The notes beneath the pieces were generated by a model. That model had not been told where the DNA came from. It saw only the letters and a list, made by a program, of their open reading frames with translations, and searched no databases. Of a DNA stretch of 64,000 nt, positions 49,692 to 58,494 are shown piece by piece; the stretch's first letter is position 1, and each line of letters opens with the position of its first letter. The translations under genes were made by a program, and so were the position numbers. Origin of the DNA: a virus; IMG/VR virus record IMGVR_UViG_3300045738_001221, positions 1 through 64,000 of that record, one strand, 5' to 3'.

Positions 49692-50540
49692 ATGACGCAA
49701 ATCTTAGGCTTTGCGGGTAAGAAGCAAAGCGGAAAAAATACAGCGTGTAATTTCATTCTTGCCATGAAGCTCGCAGAGATTGGTGTCTGCAAAACATCTA
49801 GGCTCTCTGATGAAGGAATGGTGGAGATCACAGACATCTTTGGGGAAAAGCCCCCAAATGTTTCCTCAGATTTCTTTCCCTTTGAAGATCCGTATGTAAA
49901 TGTAGGCAGCCTCTTTGACAACGAGCTTGGGGGTTTTGTTAGGCTCTATGCTCTCGCAGACACCCTTAAAGAAATATCGGTTAAGATACTCGGATTGCGT
50001 GAAGAGCAAGCCTTTGGGACAGACGAAGATAAAAACAGCAAAACAAATTTGAGGTGGGAAGACATGCCCGGCATCATATCGCCGGGAGAGTTGAGAAAAA
50101 AGGGATTTACAAAAGACCAAGCGGGCTCCTTGGGACTAACGGTTCACGCAAAGGGAAAAATGACAGCAAGGGAAGTCTTGCAGTATGTTGGTACGGACAT
50201 ATTTAGAAAGATGAATCACAACGTATGGCTAGACTCTTTCGTATCCAAAGTTAATTCGGACGGCTCCGAACTTGCGTTAGTATCTGACGTTAGATTTAAA
50301 AATGAAATAACGGGCATTCAAGACAGAGGCGGCTTTGTGGTGGGCCTCTCAAGAGACATCTACAGCGGTGGAGACCCACACTCTAGTGAATCGGAGTTAG
50401 ATGAAGCACTGTCTTTCTGTGATGCAACCGTGGACAATGGGGACCTAACCATTCCAGAACAAAACGAACAAATATACTATTCGGTAGAACATCTAAAAGA
50501 TGTAATACCTAGGTTTGTAGAGCCTAAGGTAGAAGGCTAA
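49692..50540 (+). CDS. Deoxynucleoside monophosphate kinase-like protein
   Basis: Encodes 282 residues with AAGGAAG upstream. The P-loop LGFAGKKQSGKNTACNFIL, the LYALADTLKEI region, MTAREVLQYVGTDIFRKMN and ALVSDVRFKNEI resemble phage dNMP kinases (T4 gp1 type). It would convert dNMPs to dNDPs, supporting dNTP supply at the fork. Confidence 0.78.
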   Translation: MTQILGFAGKKQSGKNTACNFILAMKLAEIGVCKTSRLSDEGMVEITDIFGEKPPNVSSDFFPFEDPYVNVGSLFDNELGGFVRLYALADTLKEISVKILGLREEQAFGTDEDKNSKTNLRWEDMPGIISPGELRKKGFTKDQAGSLGLTVHAKGKMTAREVLQYVGTDIFRKMNHNVWLDSFVSKVNSDGSELALVSDVRFKNEITGIQDRGGFVVGLSRDIYSGGDPHSSESELDEALSFCDATVDNGDLTIPEQNEQIYYSVEHLKDVIPRFVEPKVEG

Positions 50541-50542
50541 AC

Positions 50543-51604
50543 ATGGGAATTCCGATAGTTTATTTTAGAAGCAGTTCCTTCAACTGCCATAGAATGTGCC
50601 CCATGCAATATTACATAGAATATGGCTTGGGATGGAGGGGCATCTCCGGCAAGAAGGCTGACAAAGGAACTATCGTCCATAAAATTCTTGAGATAACGGC
50701 GGTTTCCAAGAAGGCCCTACAGGAGGGGAAAGCAACAATTAATGATAGCGAAATAGGCAAGATTGAGGTTGCTAATTATGAACCTGACTACTTAGATGGA
50801 ATAATAGACAGGGTTTATGAACATTATACATCAAGGCTCAAGCATCATAAATGGATTCCTAGCGACAAGAAGCATTGTCACGAGTGGGTATGGAAAATAT
50901 TTAATGACCACGACGGAATGTTCGATCCCAAAAACAGAAATATTATAGATGCAGAGCCGCATTTTGATTTCGAGATAAACGAAGAGTGGGCTTCTTACGA
51001 CTATGCTCTTCACGACGGAACTAAGCTTCAAGGTAACCTAGCTTTAAAGGGAACCGTTGACCTTATAACAGACGTTGGTGATGGAGTGTACGAGATCATT
51101 GACTGGAAAACTGGCAAGCGTCTTGACTGGGCAACGGGTAAGGAAAAAACGCCAGCCAAACTGCAAAAGGACATTCAGCTAAGGATGTACCACTTAGCGG
51201 CCAAGAAGCTCTATCCCGATGTAAAAACGTTTCTTGTTACCATCCACTTTATAAACGACGGGGGGCCATTTACAATACACTTCCAAGACAGCGACATATC
51301 GACTACTCTCGAAATGATACGCAAGAAGTATGAGTTAATTAAAGAGACAGAGCTTCCCCAACTTAATAAAAGCTGGAAGTGTACCAAGCTTTGTCCGGCA
51401 GGAAAGAGCACGTTCGAGGGAACCCATATAAAACCCCTAATAGAAAGAAGGTTTGGCGCGGTCACTAAGTATGGAGAATATATGACCAAATGCGAGCAAA
51501 CTAAATATCTCATTGAGAAGCACGGAATTGGATGGGCAACAGAAAATTTAATGGAACCTGATCACGCAATAGGAAAGTATAATGCCCCCGGAGAACTATC
51601 GTGA
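50543..51604 (+). CDS. RecB/Cas4-like PD-(D/E)XK nuclease
   Basis: Encodes 353 residues. SSFNCHRMCPMQYYIEYGLG and GTIVHKILE lead to the catalytic TVDLITDVGDGVYEIIDWKT (D...D/E-x-K). A later CTKLCPAGK adds cysteines that, with the N-terminal pair, could hold an Fe-S cluster as in Cas4/AddB nucleases; this is not certain. It probably processes DNA ends in recombination. Confidence 0.83.
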   Translation: MGIPIVYFRSSSFNCHRMCPMQYYIEYGLGWRGISGKKADKGTIVHKILEITAVSKKALQEGKATINDSEIGKIEVANYEPDYLDGIIDRVYEHYTSRLKHHKWIPSDKKHCHEWVWKIFNDHDGMFDPKNRNIIDAEPHFDFEINEEWASYDYALHDGTKLQGNLALKGTVDLITDVGDGVYEIIDWKTGKRLDWATGKEKTPAKLQKDIQLRMYHLAAKKLYPDVKTFLVTIHFINDGGPFTIHFQDSDISTTLEMIRKKYELIKETELPQLNKSWKCTKLCPAGKSTFEGTHIKPLIERRFGAVTKYGEYMTKCEQTKYLIEKHGIGWATENLMEPDHAIGKYNAPGELS

Positions 51605-52092
51605 TAGAAATTGAAATAACAAAAGAAATGAAAAAACGGGCTTGGAAGAAGGCACGCGAGATGGGAGTCATCTACAACTCCATTATGAAGGGAGGGGGCA
51701 ATATTGCAGGCTTCCTAGGAGAAGAGATTGCAAATTCTCTAATAGAAGGCACAGTAAATAACACCTATGACTACGACATAACTTCCAAAAGCGGAATCAA
51801 GTATGACGTTAAAACTAAAAGGTGTACATCTGCCCCCAAACCCAACTACGAATGCTCTGTTGCAAACTTTAATACCAAACAGAAGTGTGACAGGTACGCA
51901 TTTGTTAGGGTAGAATTTAAAAGCGGAAGGTGGGGAAGGGCTTGGCTTCTAGGCTGGCTAACTCACGAAGAATATTTTGAGAAATCAAAGAAGCTTACTA
52001 AAGGACAGATTGACTCATCAAATGGCTTTGTTGTGCGTGCCGATTGTCACAATGTTGCTATTTCGGAGTTGAGAAAATTTAGGAGAAAGTAA
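51601..52092 (+). CDS. PD-(D/E)XK endonuclease-like protein
   Basis: Encodes 163 residues from a GTG overlapping the previous stop. IAGFLGEEIANSLIEG and YDYDITSKSGIKYDVKTK give the Glu, Asp and D-x-K pattern of restriction-like nucleases. KCDRYAFVRVEF follows. It contains a GGCACGCGAG repeat near its start (51651). Confidence 0.7.
   Translation: MIEIEITKEMKKRAWKKAREMGVIYNSIMKGGGNIAGFLGEEIANSLIEGTVNNTYDYDITSKSGIKYDVKTKRCTSAPKPNYECSVANFNTKQKCDRYAFVRVEFKSGRWGRAWLLGWLTHEEYFEKSKKLTKGQIDSSNGFVVRADCHNVAISELRKFRRK
51651..51660 (+). repeat. Dispersed GGCACGCGAG copy
   Basis: Exact match to the repeat core, but without the T-rich flank found after the other four copies. Inside the nuclease coding sequence. 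Confidence 0.45.
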
Positions 52093-53957
52093 TGAACCTC
52101 TACGTTCCTCTTCATGTGCATAGCGAATATTCATTGCTTGACGGCCTTTCGCAAACAAAGCACATTGCAAAGCGTCTCGAAGAAATTGAAATTGATACTT
52201 GCGCACTTACGGATCATGGCACGGTGTCCGGCGCTGTAGACTTTCATAAAACAATATCGAATGGCTTCAAGCCCATTTTGGGGTGCGAATTTTATCTTTC
52301 TGAACAAGAAGCTACCTTAAAAGATCCAACCAATTCCAAACTAATGCATCAGGTTGTTCTTGCGAAAGACCTAGAGGGATGGAAGAAGCTCTTGTCTATT
52401 GTTTCTGAATCCAACAAACCAGAGCACTTTTACAAGAAGCCAAGAATTGGATTTGAAAAATTCCTTGAGTCTGCGGCAAGTTCAAGAAAAATAGTTTCTT
52501 TTAGCGGCCACCTAGGATCTCATCTCGCAAACGTTGTTTCGGATAACCCGAACTGGAAAAAGGATGGCATCCGAGAAGCACAGAGGCTTCAGGAGGCATT
52601 TGGAAAAGGAAACTTCTATATAGAAATTCAGCTTATTGATTCTTTGATAAACGAAAAAGCAAAAGAAGTGGGCGAAAAACTTCGTGAAATTTCTATCGCA
52701 ACCGGAATACCCTCTGTGGCAACGCCAGACGCACACTATTGCCGCCGAGAAGACGCGCACGATCAGCGAGTGCTTCTTTGTACCGCCATGAGAAAAAGCA
52801 TTGGACAGATTCAGAGTGAAATCAAACAGGGGAAGTCAAAAGTAATGAGTTCGTTCTTCGAGTCAAACAATTATCATATCCCAACCTATGATGATATGAA
52901 ACAATTTCACTCAGATGAAGAACTCGATGCCACTTTGGAAATAGCAAACATGTGTTCTGTTTACGATATACTCGGACCCCCCAACCCCCCTACCTTTGAC
53001 TGCCCCGGAGGCATATCCCCCAACGATTACCTTCGCCACCTGTGCCGTGAGGGGTGGGCGGAAAAAATGGAGCACATAGACAAAGACCATGACATGTTTG
53101 ATGAGTATGGCAAGAGAGTTAATAAAGAAATCGAGATTTTCACAGAAACAAACCTATCGAGCTACTTTTTAATCGTTAGAGATATCTTGCGATATGCCGA
53201 CTCAAAGGGCTATCTTACAGGCCCCGGTCGTGGAAGCGCAGCGGGATGTATTGTATCATATCTCATGGACATAACCAAGATTGACCCCGTTCGCTATAAT
53301 TTAATCTTTGAAAGGTTCTACAATGCCGGAAGAAATTCAGGAAACCGAATATCTATGCCTGACATTGATATAGATGTTCCTAAGTGCGGTAGGTCAGATA
53401 TAATTGAATATATCAGAACGAAATACGGCAAAGACAATGTTGCTCAAATCGTTACATTTCAAACGCTAAAGGGTCGCGCGGCACTCAAAAGGGTCATGGC
53501 AGCCCGTGGAAATATCGGCTTTGATGAACAAAATTCTATAACATCCCACTTACTAGATGAATCCAAAATCGTAGATGAATTACAAGACATGAAAGACGAG
53601 CTAGGAACATCCTCTGTTATCCTTTGGGCCCTTGAGAACAGGAGCGACAAGCTGAGTGATTGGTGCTATATTGATGATGATGGAAATTTGCAGGGACGCT
53701 TTGCTAAAATTTTTGAGCAGGCTATTCGCCTCGAAGACACAAAGATCATTCAGTCTAAGCACGCGGCGGGAGTCGTAGTTTCCCCTCAGCCAATCTCCGA
53801 AGTGTGTCCTATGGTTTTAGACCGCGAGGAAAAAGGCTTACTGGCAGGCTTTGAGGGCCCCAGTTGTGAAGATGTAGGTCTTTTAAAGCTAGATGTCTTA
53901 GGAATTAAGATGCTAGATAAGATCATGGAAGTTCCCAATATTTTAATGGGGGCATAG
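52092..53957 (+). CDS. dnaE: DNA polymerase III alpha, N-terminal half
   Basis: Encodes 621 residues. An N-terminal PHP domain (PLHVHSEYSLLDGL, CALTDHGTVSGAVDF) is followed by the palm with GYLTGPGRGSAAGCIVSYL and SMPDIDIDVP, and GLLKLDVLGIKML supplies the third catalytic Asp (about 601). It stops with ILMGA soon after, where bacterial DnaE continues into the thumb and fingers. The rest is in the gene at 54751. No intein motif is seen at the end. Confidence 0.92.
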   Translation: MNLYVPLHVHSEYSLLDGLSQTKHIAKRLEEIEIDTCALTDHGTVSGAVDFHKTISNGFKPILGCEFYLSEQEATLKDPTNSKLMHQVVLAKDLEGWKKLLSIVSESNKPEHFYKKPRIGFEKFLESAASSRKIVSFSGHLGSHLANVVSDNPNWKKDGIREAQRLQEAFGKGNFYIEIQLIDSLINEKAKEVGEKLREISIATGIPSVATPDAHYCRREDAHDQRVLLCTAMRKSIGQIQSEIKQGKSKVMSSFFESNNYHIPTYDDMKQFHSDEELDATLEIANMCSVYDILGPPNPPTFDCPGGISPNDYLRHLCREGWAEKMEHIDKDHDMFDEYGKRVNKEIEIFTETNLSSYFLIVRDILRYADSKGYLTGPGRGSAAGCIVSYLMDITKIDPVRYNLIFERFYNAGRNSGNRISMPDIDIDVPKCGRSDIIEYIRTKYGKDNVAQIVTFQTLKGRAALKRVMAARGNIGFDEQNSITSHLLDESKIVDELQDMKDELGTSSVILWALENRSDKLSDWCYIDDDGNLQGRFAKIFEQAIRLEDTKIIQSKHAAGVVVSPQPISEVCPMVLDREEKGLLAGFEGPSCEDVGLLKLDVLGIKMLDKIMEVPNILMGA

Positions 53958-54032
53958 TGCCGTGGGCAACAATCGCGGCGATAAGAGCATATTATAGAGA
54001 CCTATGCTCCTGATTCCAAAGAAATTAGCGGT

Positions 54033-54041
54033 GGTATAATT
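54033..54041 (+). promoter_or_regulatory. GGTATAATT -10-like element
   Basis: Lies in the 125-base gap between the polymerase N-half and the exonuclease, 42 bases before the GTG at 54083. It could give the exonuclease and polymerase C-half their own transcript. Confidence 0.5.
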
Positions 54042-54082
54042 GAATAAGCAACAAGCGGTATCGGAGATAAAGGAACTAAAAA

Positions 54083-54754
54083 GTGAACAATAGATGGATT
54101 ATAGTATTCGACTGGGAAACCGATAGCCCAAATCCCCAAACATGCAATCCCGTTGAACTTGCTGCCGTACCGGTAGACCCCAGAACGCTAGAAATAAAAA
54201 AGGATCAGGCGTTCAGGGCGACAATACGACCAGACGGAATCGACAGCGAGGAGTATTTCACAAAGGAGCGTCAGGACACAATTGCGTGGCACTCTAAACA
54301 GCGAGGGGTCAAGACAGAGGAAATTGTCAAGGGCTGGAAAGCGGGGCAAAGCGAGAAGGTGGTGTGGAAAAATTTCTGTAACTATTGTGCTAAATATGAA
54401 GTTGACAAAAAGGCCGGTCAGTGGTATACCGAGCCAATTCCTTCTGGCTATAACATCATAGGGTTTGACCTTGTCATTGCCAATAGGCTCGCTGAAAAAT
54501 ACTCAACAAAATCCCCCTTCTCGAAAGTAACTAAAATTGATATGATGGACATTTTATTTATGTGGTTCGAGAATTTAGATGAGCCGAGTAGCATGAAGCT
54601 CGATGCTTTTCGCAAGTTCTTTGGAATGGAAGCTGCCCAAGCACATGAAGCCCTGTCGGACGCCCTTGATGAGGCCGAGCTTATGGTTAAGTTCATGAAG
54701 TTTCATAGGCGGCAATCTACAGTGGAAAAATTTAAAGGGGCTTTTGCTAGATGA
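54083..54754 (+). CDS. DEDDh 3'-5' exonuclease (proofreading type)
   Basis: Encodes 223 residues from a GTG. IIVFDWETDSPNPQ is ExoI (D-x-E), YNIIGFDLVIANRLAE fits ExoII, and AHEALSDALDEAEL is ExoIII with the His and Asp. It would remove mismatched 3' ends, like DnaQ epsilon. It lies between the two halves of the polymerase and overlaps the C-half start by 4 bases. Confidence 0.88.
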   Translation: MNNRWIIVFDWETDSPNPQTCNPVELAAVPVDPRTLEIKKDQAFRATIRPDGIDSEEYFTKERQDTIAWHSKQRGVKTEEIVKGWKAGQSEKVVWKNFCNYCAKYEVDKKAGQWYTEPIPSGYNIIGFDLVIANRLAEKYSTKSPFSKVTKIDMMDILFMWFENLDEPSSMKLDAFRKFFGMEAAQAHEALSDALDEAELMVKFMKFHRRQSTVEKFKGAFAR

Positions 54755-56385
54755 AAAAATTTGCCTGCGGCTGTGAGTTCGAGGAAGTCAGCGACGGAAT
54801 CATTTTCAAACCAAAAATTACAGAGATCACCCTTGAGTGTTCAGCTACTTGGGATTTAATTTGCGAAGGAAACACAAAGGGTGTTTTTCAGTTAGAATCT
54901 CAGCTTGGCAGGTCTCTTGCAAAACAAACAAAGCCAAAGAGCATAGAGGAGCTATCGGATCTTATTGCTATCATGCGTCCGGGGTGCTTGGAGGCGATGG
55001 TCAAGGGAAAGAGCCTGACCATGCACTATATTGACCGCAAACATCATCGTGAACCACTTGAATATCTGCACGAATCTCTTGAGCCAATACTAAAAAGCAC
55101 GTATGGAATTTTAGTATATCAAGAGCAGGCAATTCTTATAGCCACAGAGATTGCTGGATTCGATCTCCAAGAGGCCGACATCCTCCGCAAAGCCATCGGA
55201 AAGAAAAAGGCAGACGTTATGGCAACGGTAAAGAAGTCTTTCCTAAAGAAGTCGGTTGATAAAGGGGTCGTTACTAGAGAGCAGTCGGAGGAGATATTTA
55301 GCTGGATAGAAAAATCCCAAAGATACTCCTTCAATAAATCACACGCAATTAGTTATGCTCATAACTCCTATCTAACCGCCTACACAAAGGCACATTTTCC
55401 ACATGAGTTTTTTACCTCATACCTAAAGCATGCCGTTGGAAAACCCGACACATTTTGGGAAGTACATGAACTCGTAAACAATGCCAAAATCATGGGCATT
55501 CAAGTCATGCCGCCCAACATCATTCATATGAATGAAGAGTTTAAGCTGATTGGCAAAAACCCAACCTATGGAATGACAAATGTAAAAAATGTAGGGTCCT
55601 CTGTTTTCAAGAAGATGGTAAACCATATCAAAGATAATAATATAAACCTGAGTGAGTGTGACTGGGATTGCTTTCTAATTCTTATATCTCCATTTGTAAA
55701 CAAAAAGGCTTTTGAGTCCCTGATCTTGGCGGGTGTATTTGATTGCTTTAAAATGCCTCGCTCCAAGATGCAGCATCATTTCAATTTAATTAAAGAGTTT
55801 ACCAAAAGAGAAATAGAATGGCTACGTCTCTATAAAGAAAAAAATGACAAAGCCACTGCCCCAGAAGCAATCGGACGCATGATAGAAGAGTCAAGGGTCA
55901 AGAGCAAGAAGCGTCCCATCTTTAGGCAGGACAGAATATCTATAATCGAAGATCTGCTGGCGACTTACAATAATCCCGGATATGAACTATATGATTCCCC
56001 CTCTTGGACCTCGAAGATAGAAGAAGAGCTTTTAGGGATCTCGTTGACATGCAACAAGGTAGACGAATACGATACCAGCAAGTCTAACTGTTCATGTAAA
56101 GAGTTTATAGATGGATTTAACTCAAAGGGCGGCATAGTTTTAGCAGTTAAGATAGACTCAGTGAGAGAGTGGAAAATCAAAAAGGGAAGGTCCAAGGGTA
56201 TGACAATGGGATTTGTCACAGTTAGTGACACAAGTTGCTCTCTTGATAACGTAACAGCCTTTTCTGATGAGTGGGAAAAGTATAAAAAGGTCCTGCACGA
56301 AGGCAATACCGTTCTCCTGAGGGGAATGAAAGACAAAAATAGAGGAAGTTTTTTGATAAAAAAGGTAGAGCAACTAACAAGTTAG
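54751..56385 (+). CDS. DNA polymerase III alpha, C-terminal half
   Basis: Encodes 544 residues. After a Cys-containing start (MKKFACGCEFEEVSDG), NTKGVFQLESQLGRSLAKQT continues exactly where bacterial DnaE leaves off, then LIAIMRPGCLEAM, STYGILVYQEQAILIA, ADILRKAIGKKKADVM and YSFNKSHAISYAHNSY. The HhH and OB-like regions follow. No catalytic Asp is needed here, as all three are in the N-half. The two halves must assemble. Confidence 0.9.
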   Translation: MKKFACGCEFEEVSDGIIFKPKITEITLECSATWDLICEGNTKGVFQLESQLGRSLAKQTKPKSIEELSDLIAIMRPGCLEAMVKGKSLTMHYIDRKHHREPLEYLHESLEPILKSTYGILVYQEQAILIATEIAGFDLQEADILRKAIGKKKADVMATVKKSFLKKSVDKGVVTREQSEEIFSWIEKSQRYSFNKSHAISYAHNSYLTAYTKAHFPHEFFTSYLKHAVGKPDTFWEVHELVNNAKIMGIQVMPPNIIHMNEEFKLIGKNPTYGMTNVKNVGSSVFKKMVNHIKDNNINLSECDWDCFLILISPFVNKKAFESLILAGVFDCFKMPRSKMQHHFNLIKEFTKREIEWLRLYKEKNDKATAPEAIGRMIEESRVKSKKRPIFRQDRISIIEDLLATYNNPGYELYDSPSWTSKIEEELLGISLTCNKVDEYDTSKSNCSCKEFIDGFNSKGGIVLAVKIDSVREWKIKKGRSKGMTMGFVTVSDTSCSLDNVTAFSDEWEKYKKVLHEGNTVLLRGMKDKNRGSFLIKKVEQLTS

Positions 56386-56395
56386 TTTGAGAAGT

Positions 56396-56403
56396 ACTAT
56401 AAT
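56396..56403 (+). promoter_or_regulatory. ACTATAAT -10-like element
   Basis: TATAAT at 56398-56403, 12 bases before the sigma-factor start, with no clear -35. Too close to leave a normal leader. Confidence 0.3.
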
Positions 56404-56414
56404 AAGGAAGAGAC

Positions 56415-56864
56415 ATGGATGATTTGATAGAAAAAAACATGGGGCTCGTTGTCTCCGTGGTCAATTCTTTTAAACCTCAGAATCCGACTGAGCGTGAAGA
56501 CTACATACAGGCTGGCAGAATAGGCCTCTGGAAGGCGCTTAAAAAATACGATCCCTCTAAGGGAGCGGTATTGTCTACATATGCTTGGAACCCAATAAGG
56601 TGGGAAATAATAAAGGAAATCAAGTCTGCAAAAAAGGGAAGATATACCACCCTCACGAGGGCCCGATGCCCTATTTATAAAAGGAGAGACGAGCTGTGGG
56701 AGTTCTTGCCTAGTATACTATCCGAAGAAGAGGTCAATTTTTTAGAATTGAGAAAGATGGGATACAAGCTGGCTGAAATGGCAGACATTACAGGGAAAAC
56801 AAGCTCATATGTAAAAAGAATTTTCTACAGGGCCGTTAAGAGAATAAGGGAAAAGAATGAGTAA
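56415..56864 (+). CDS. Short sigma-70-like factor
   Basis: Encodes 149 residues with AAGGAAG upstream. Region 2 is clear: REDYIQAGRIGLWKALKKYD then GAVLSTYAWNPIRWEIIKEI. A C-terminal region-4-like helix-turn-helix (GYKLAEMADITGKTSSYVKR) follows. Regions 1 and 3 are absent or minimal. It could redirect host RNA polymerase to phage promoters, possibly the GGTATAATA elements. Confidence 0.82.
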   Translation: MDDLIEKNMGLVVSVVNSFKPQNPTEREDYIQAGRIGLWKALKKYDPSKGAVLSTYAWNPIRWEIIKEIKSAKKGRYTTLTRARCPIYKRRDELWEFLPSILSEEEVNFLELRKMGYKLAEMADITGKTSSYVKRIFYRAVKRIREKNE

Positions 56865-58494
56865 AAAAAAGGTTTTGTTTGTTACCGAATCCCACAAGCT
56901 GGCGTCTGGATTTGGAACATATGCAAAACAAGTTCTTCCCAGACTAGCTGCCACGGGCAAATATGAATTAGCCGAATTTGCAAGCTATGGCGATTTTAAT
57001 TCAGTAAATAATTTAGATTGGCTATTCTTTAGCAACTCGCCCAACACTGACGAAGAGAGAAAGCTTTTCGACCAACACCCAGCAAATCACTTTGGTTTGT
57101 GGAGATTCGATAAGGTCGTAATGCACTTTCAGCCTGACATAGTTATTACATACAGAGACCCTTGGATGGATCAGTGGATATCTCAATCTGCAAATCGTCC
57201 CTATTTCCATTGGGTCTGGATGCCGACAGTGGACTCTGCGCCACAGCGGAGAAAGTGGATAGAAAATTTTGGGGAGTGTGATGCTCTGTTTGCATATTCT
57301 GAATTCGGGGCCAAAACACTACTGGAACAATCCAACAACAAGCTAAACGTTATAGGGTGCGCTTCTCCAGCTATAGATCCAACCGTTTACAAGCCGGTTC
57401 CAAGCAAAAAAAGCCTACGAAGATCTCTTGGAATTGATCCAGAAATAAACATTGTTGGAACCGTCATGAGGAACCAAAAAAGGAAGCTGTTTCTAGAGCT
57501 TATGAGATCCTTTAGAATGTTCTTGGACAACGCAGACCCCGAGATAACAAAAAAAACGTTTCTATATCTACATACAAGCTATCCAGAAAAGGCGGGGTGG
57601 GACATATCAGCGGGGGTGCAGGAGTTTGGCCTTCAGAATAAAGTTTTGACTACTTACATTTGCCGGGCATGCTCTCGTTTTTCTTGTGCCTTATTTCAGG
57701 ATGCCATTACCACATGCAAGCACTGCAACGCTCGTTCAGCGGTCATGCCCAGTGTGGCACTAGGGCTTGAAATACCGGACTTAATAAAAATATACAATCT
57801 GTTTGATCTTTATGTTCAATATGCTATATGCGAAGGCTTTGGAATGCCACAAGTCGAGGCCGCCGCCTGCGGCGTTCCGGTCGCCGCTGTGAATTATAGC
57901 GCAATGGAAGATGTAATCAAGTTTACCAAGGGATATCCCATAAGGGTAAAGAGCTTATATAGAGAAATAGAGACTGGGGCCGACCGAGCGCACCCAGATA
58001 ACGAACACTTTGCAAAAATTCTAGCAGAACATTTTTCTCTGTCGGAAAGCAAAAGAAACAAGAAAATGCTAGAAACAAGAAGAGCAACCCTCAAGAGATA
58101 CAACTGGGATCAAACGACCAAAGTGTGGGAAGACTATATTGATTCCTATATACCCACGGGCACTCAAGGCAGGTGGGACGCCCCATACATACACCTTGAT
58201 ATCCCAGAAAAAAGGCCGGAGGAGCTAGCCCCCGAGAACTTGGTTAGGTGGTGCTATGGCACCCTTCTGAAAGATCCGCAGGCTGCATACTCTTATGAGG
58301 CAATTGAACTTACGCAGTCCCTTGCTTTTGGTGCGCACGTAGAGAGCCTAGAGCCCTTTACCGTTAATAGCGTTTGGGAAATAATGATTCAAAAGGCTAG
58401 GAATAAGCTGCTTTGTGAACAAATAAGGACAGGGCAGCAGAAAATGGTTGTTGATGAATTCATCAAGCAAGCCTACCAAAGGAGAAAACAATAA
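56857..58494 (+). CDS. Glycosyltransferase with inserted zinc ribbon
   Basis: Encodes 545 residues, ATG overlapping the sigma stop. The GT4 donor site is in the middle: LGIDPEINIVGTVMRNQKRK and AICEGFGMPQVEAAACGVPV. Between them a CxxC...CxxC unit (C269, C272, C287, C290) is inserted, probably zinc-binding. A 100-residue extension follows. It opens the second glycan module. Confidence 0.82.
   Translation: MSKKKVLFVTESHKLASGFGTYAKQVLPRLAATGKYELAEFASYGDFNSVNNLDWLFFSNSPNTDEERKLFDQHPANHFGLWRFDKVVMHFQPDIVITYRDPWMDQWISQSANRPYFHWVWMPTVDSAPQRRKWIENFGECDALFAYSEFGAKTLLEQSNNKLNVIGCASPAIDPTVYKPVPSKKSLRRSLGIDPEINIVGTVMRNQKRKLFLELMRSFRMFLDNADPEITKKTFLYLHTSYPEKAGWDISAGVQEFGLQNKVLTTYICRACSRFSCALFQDAITTCKHCNARSAVMPSVALGLEIPDLIKIYNLFDLYVQYAICEGFGMPQVEAAACGVPVAAVNYSAMEDVIKFTKGYPIRVKSLYREIETGADRAHPDNEHFAKILAEHFSLSESKRNKKMLETRRATLKRYNWDQTTKVWEDYIDSYIPTGTQGRWDAPYIHLDIPEKRPEELAPENLVRWCYGTLLKDPQAAYSYEAIELTQSLAFGAHVESLEPFTVNSVWEIMIQKARNKLLCEQIRTGQQKMVVDEFIKQAYQRRKQ

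Noticed and set aside
53900-54800. Split intein joining the polymerase halves
   Set aside because: The N-half ends ILMGA without an intein block A, and the C-half starts MKKFACGC without the terminal His-Asn and following Cys/Ser. Sizes leave no room for intein parts.
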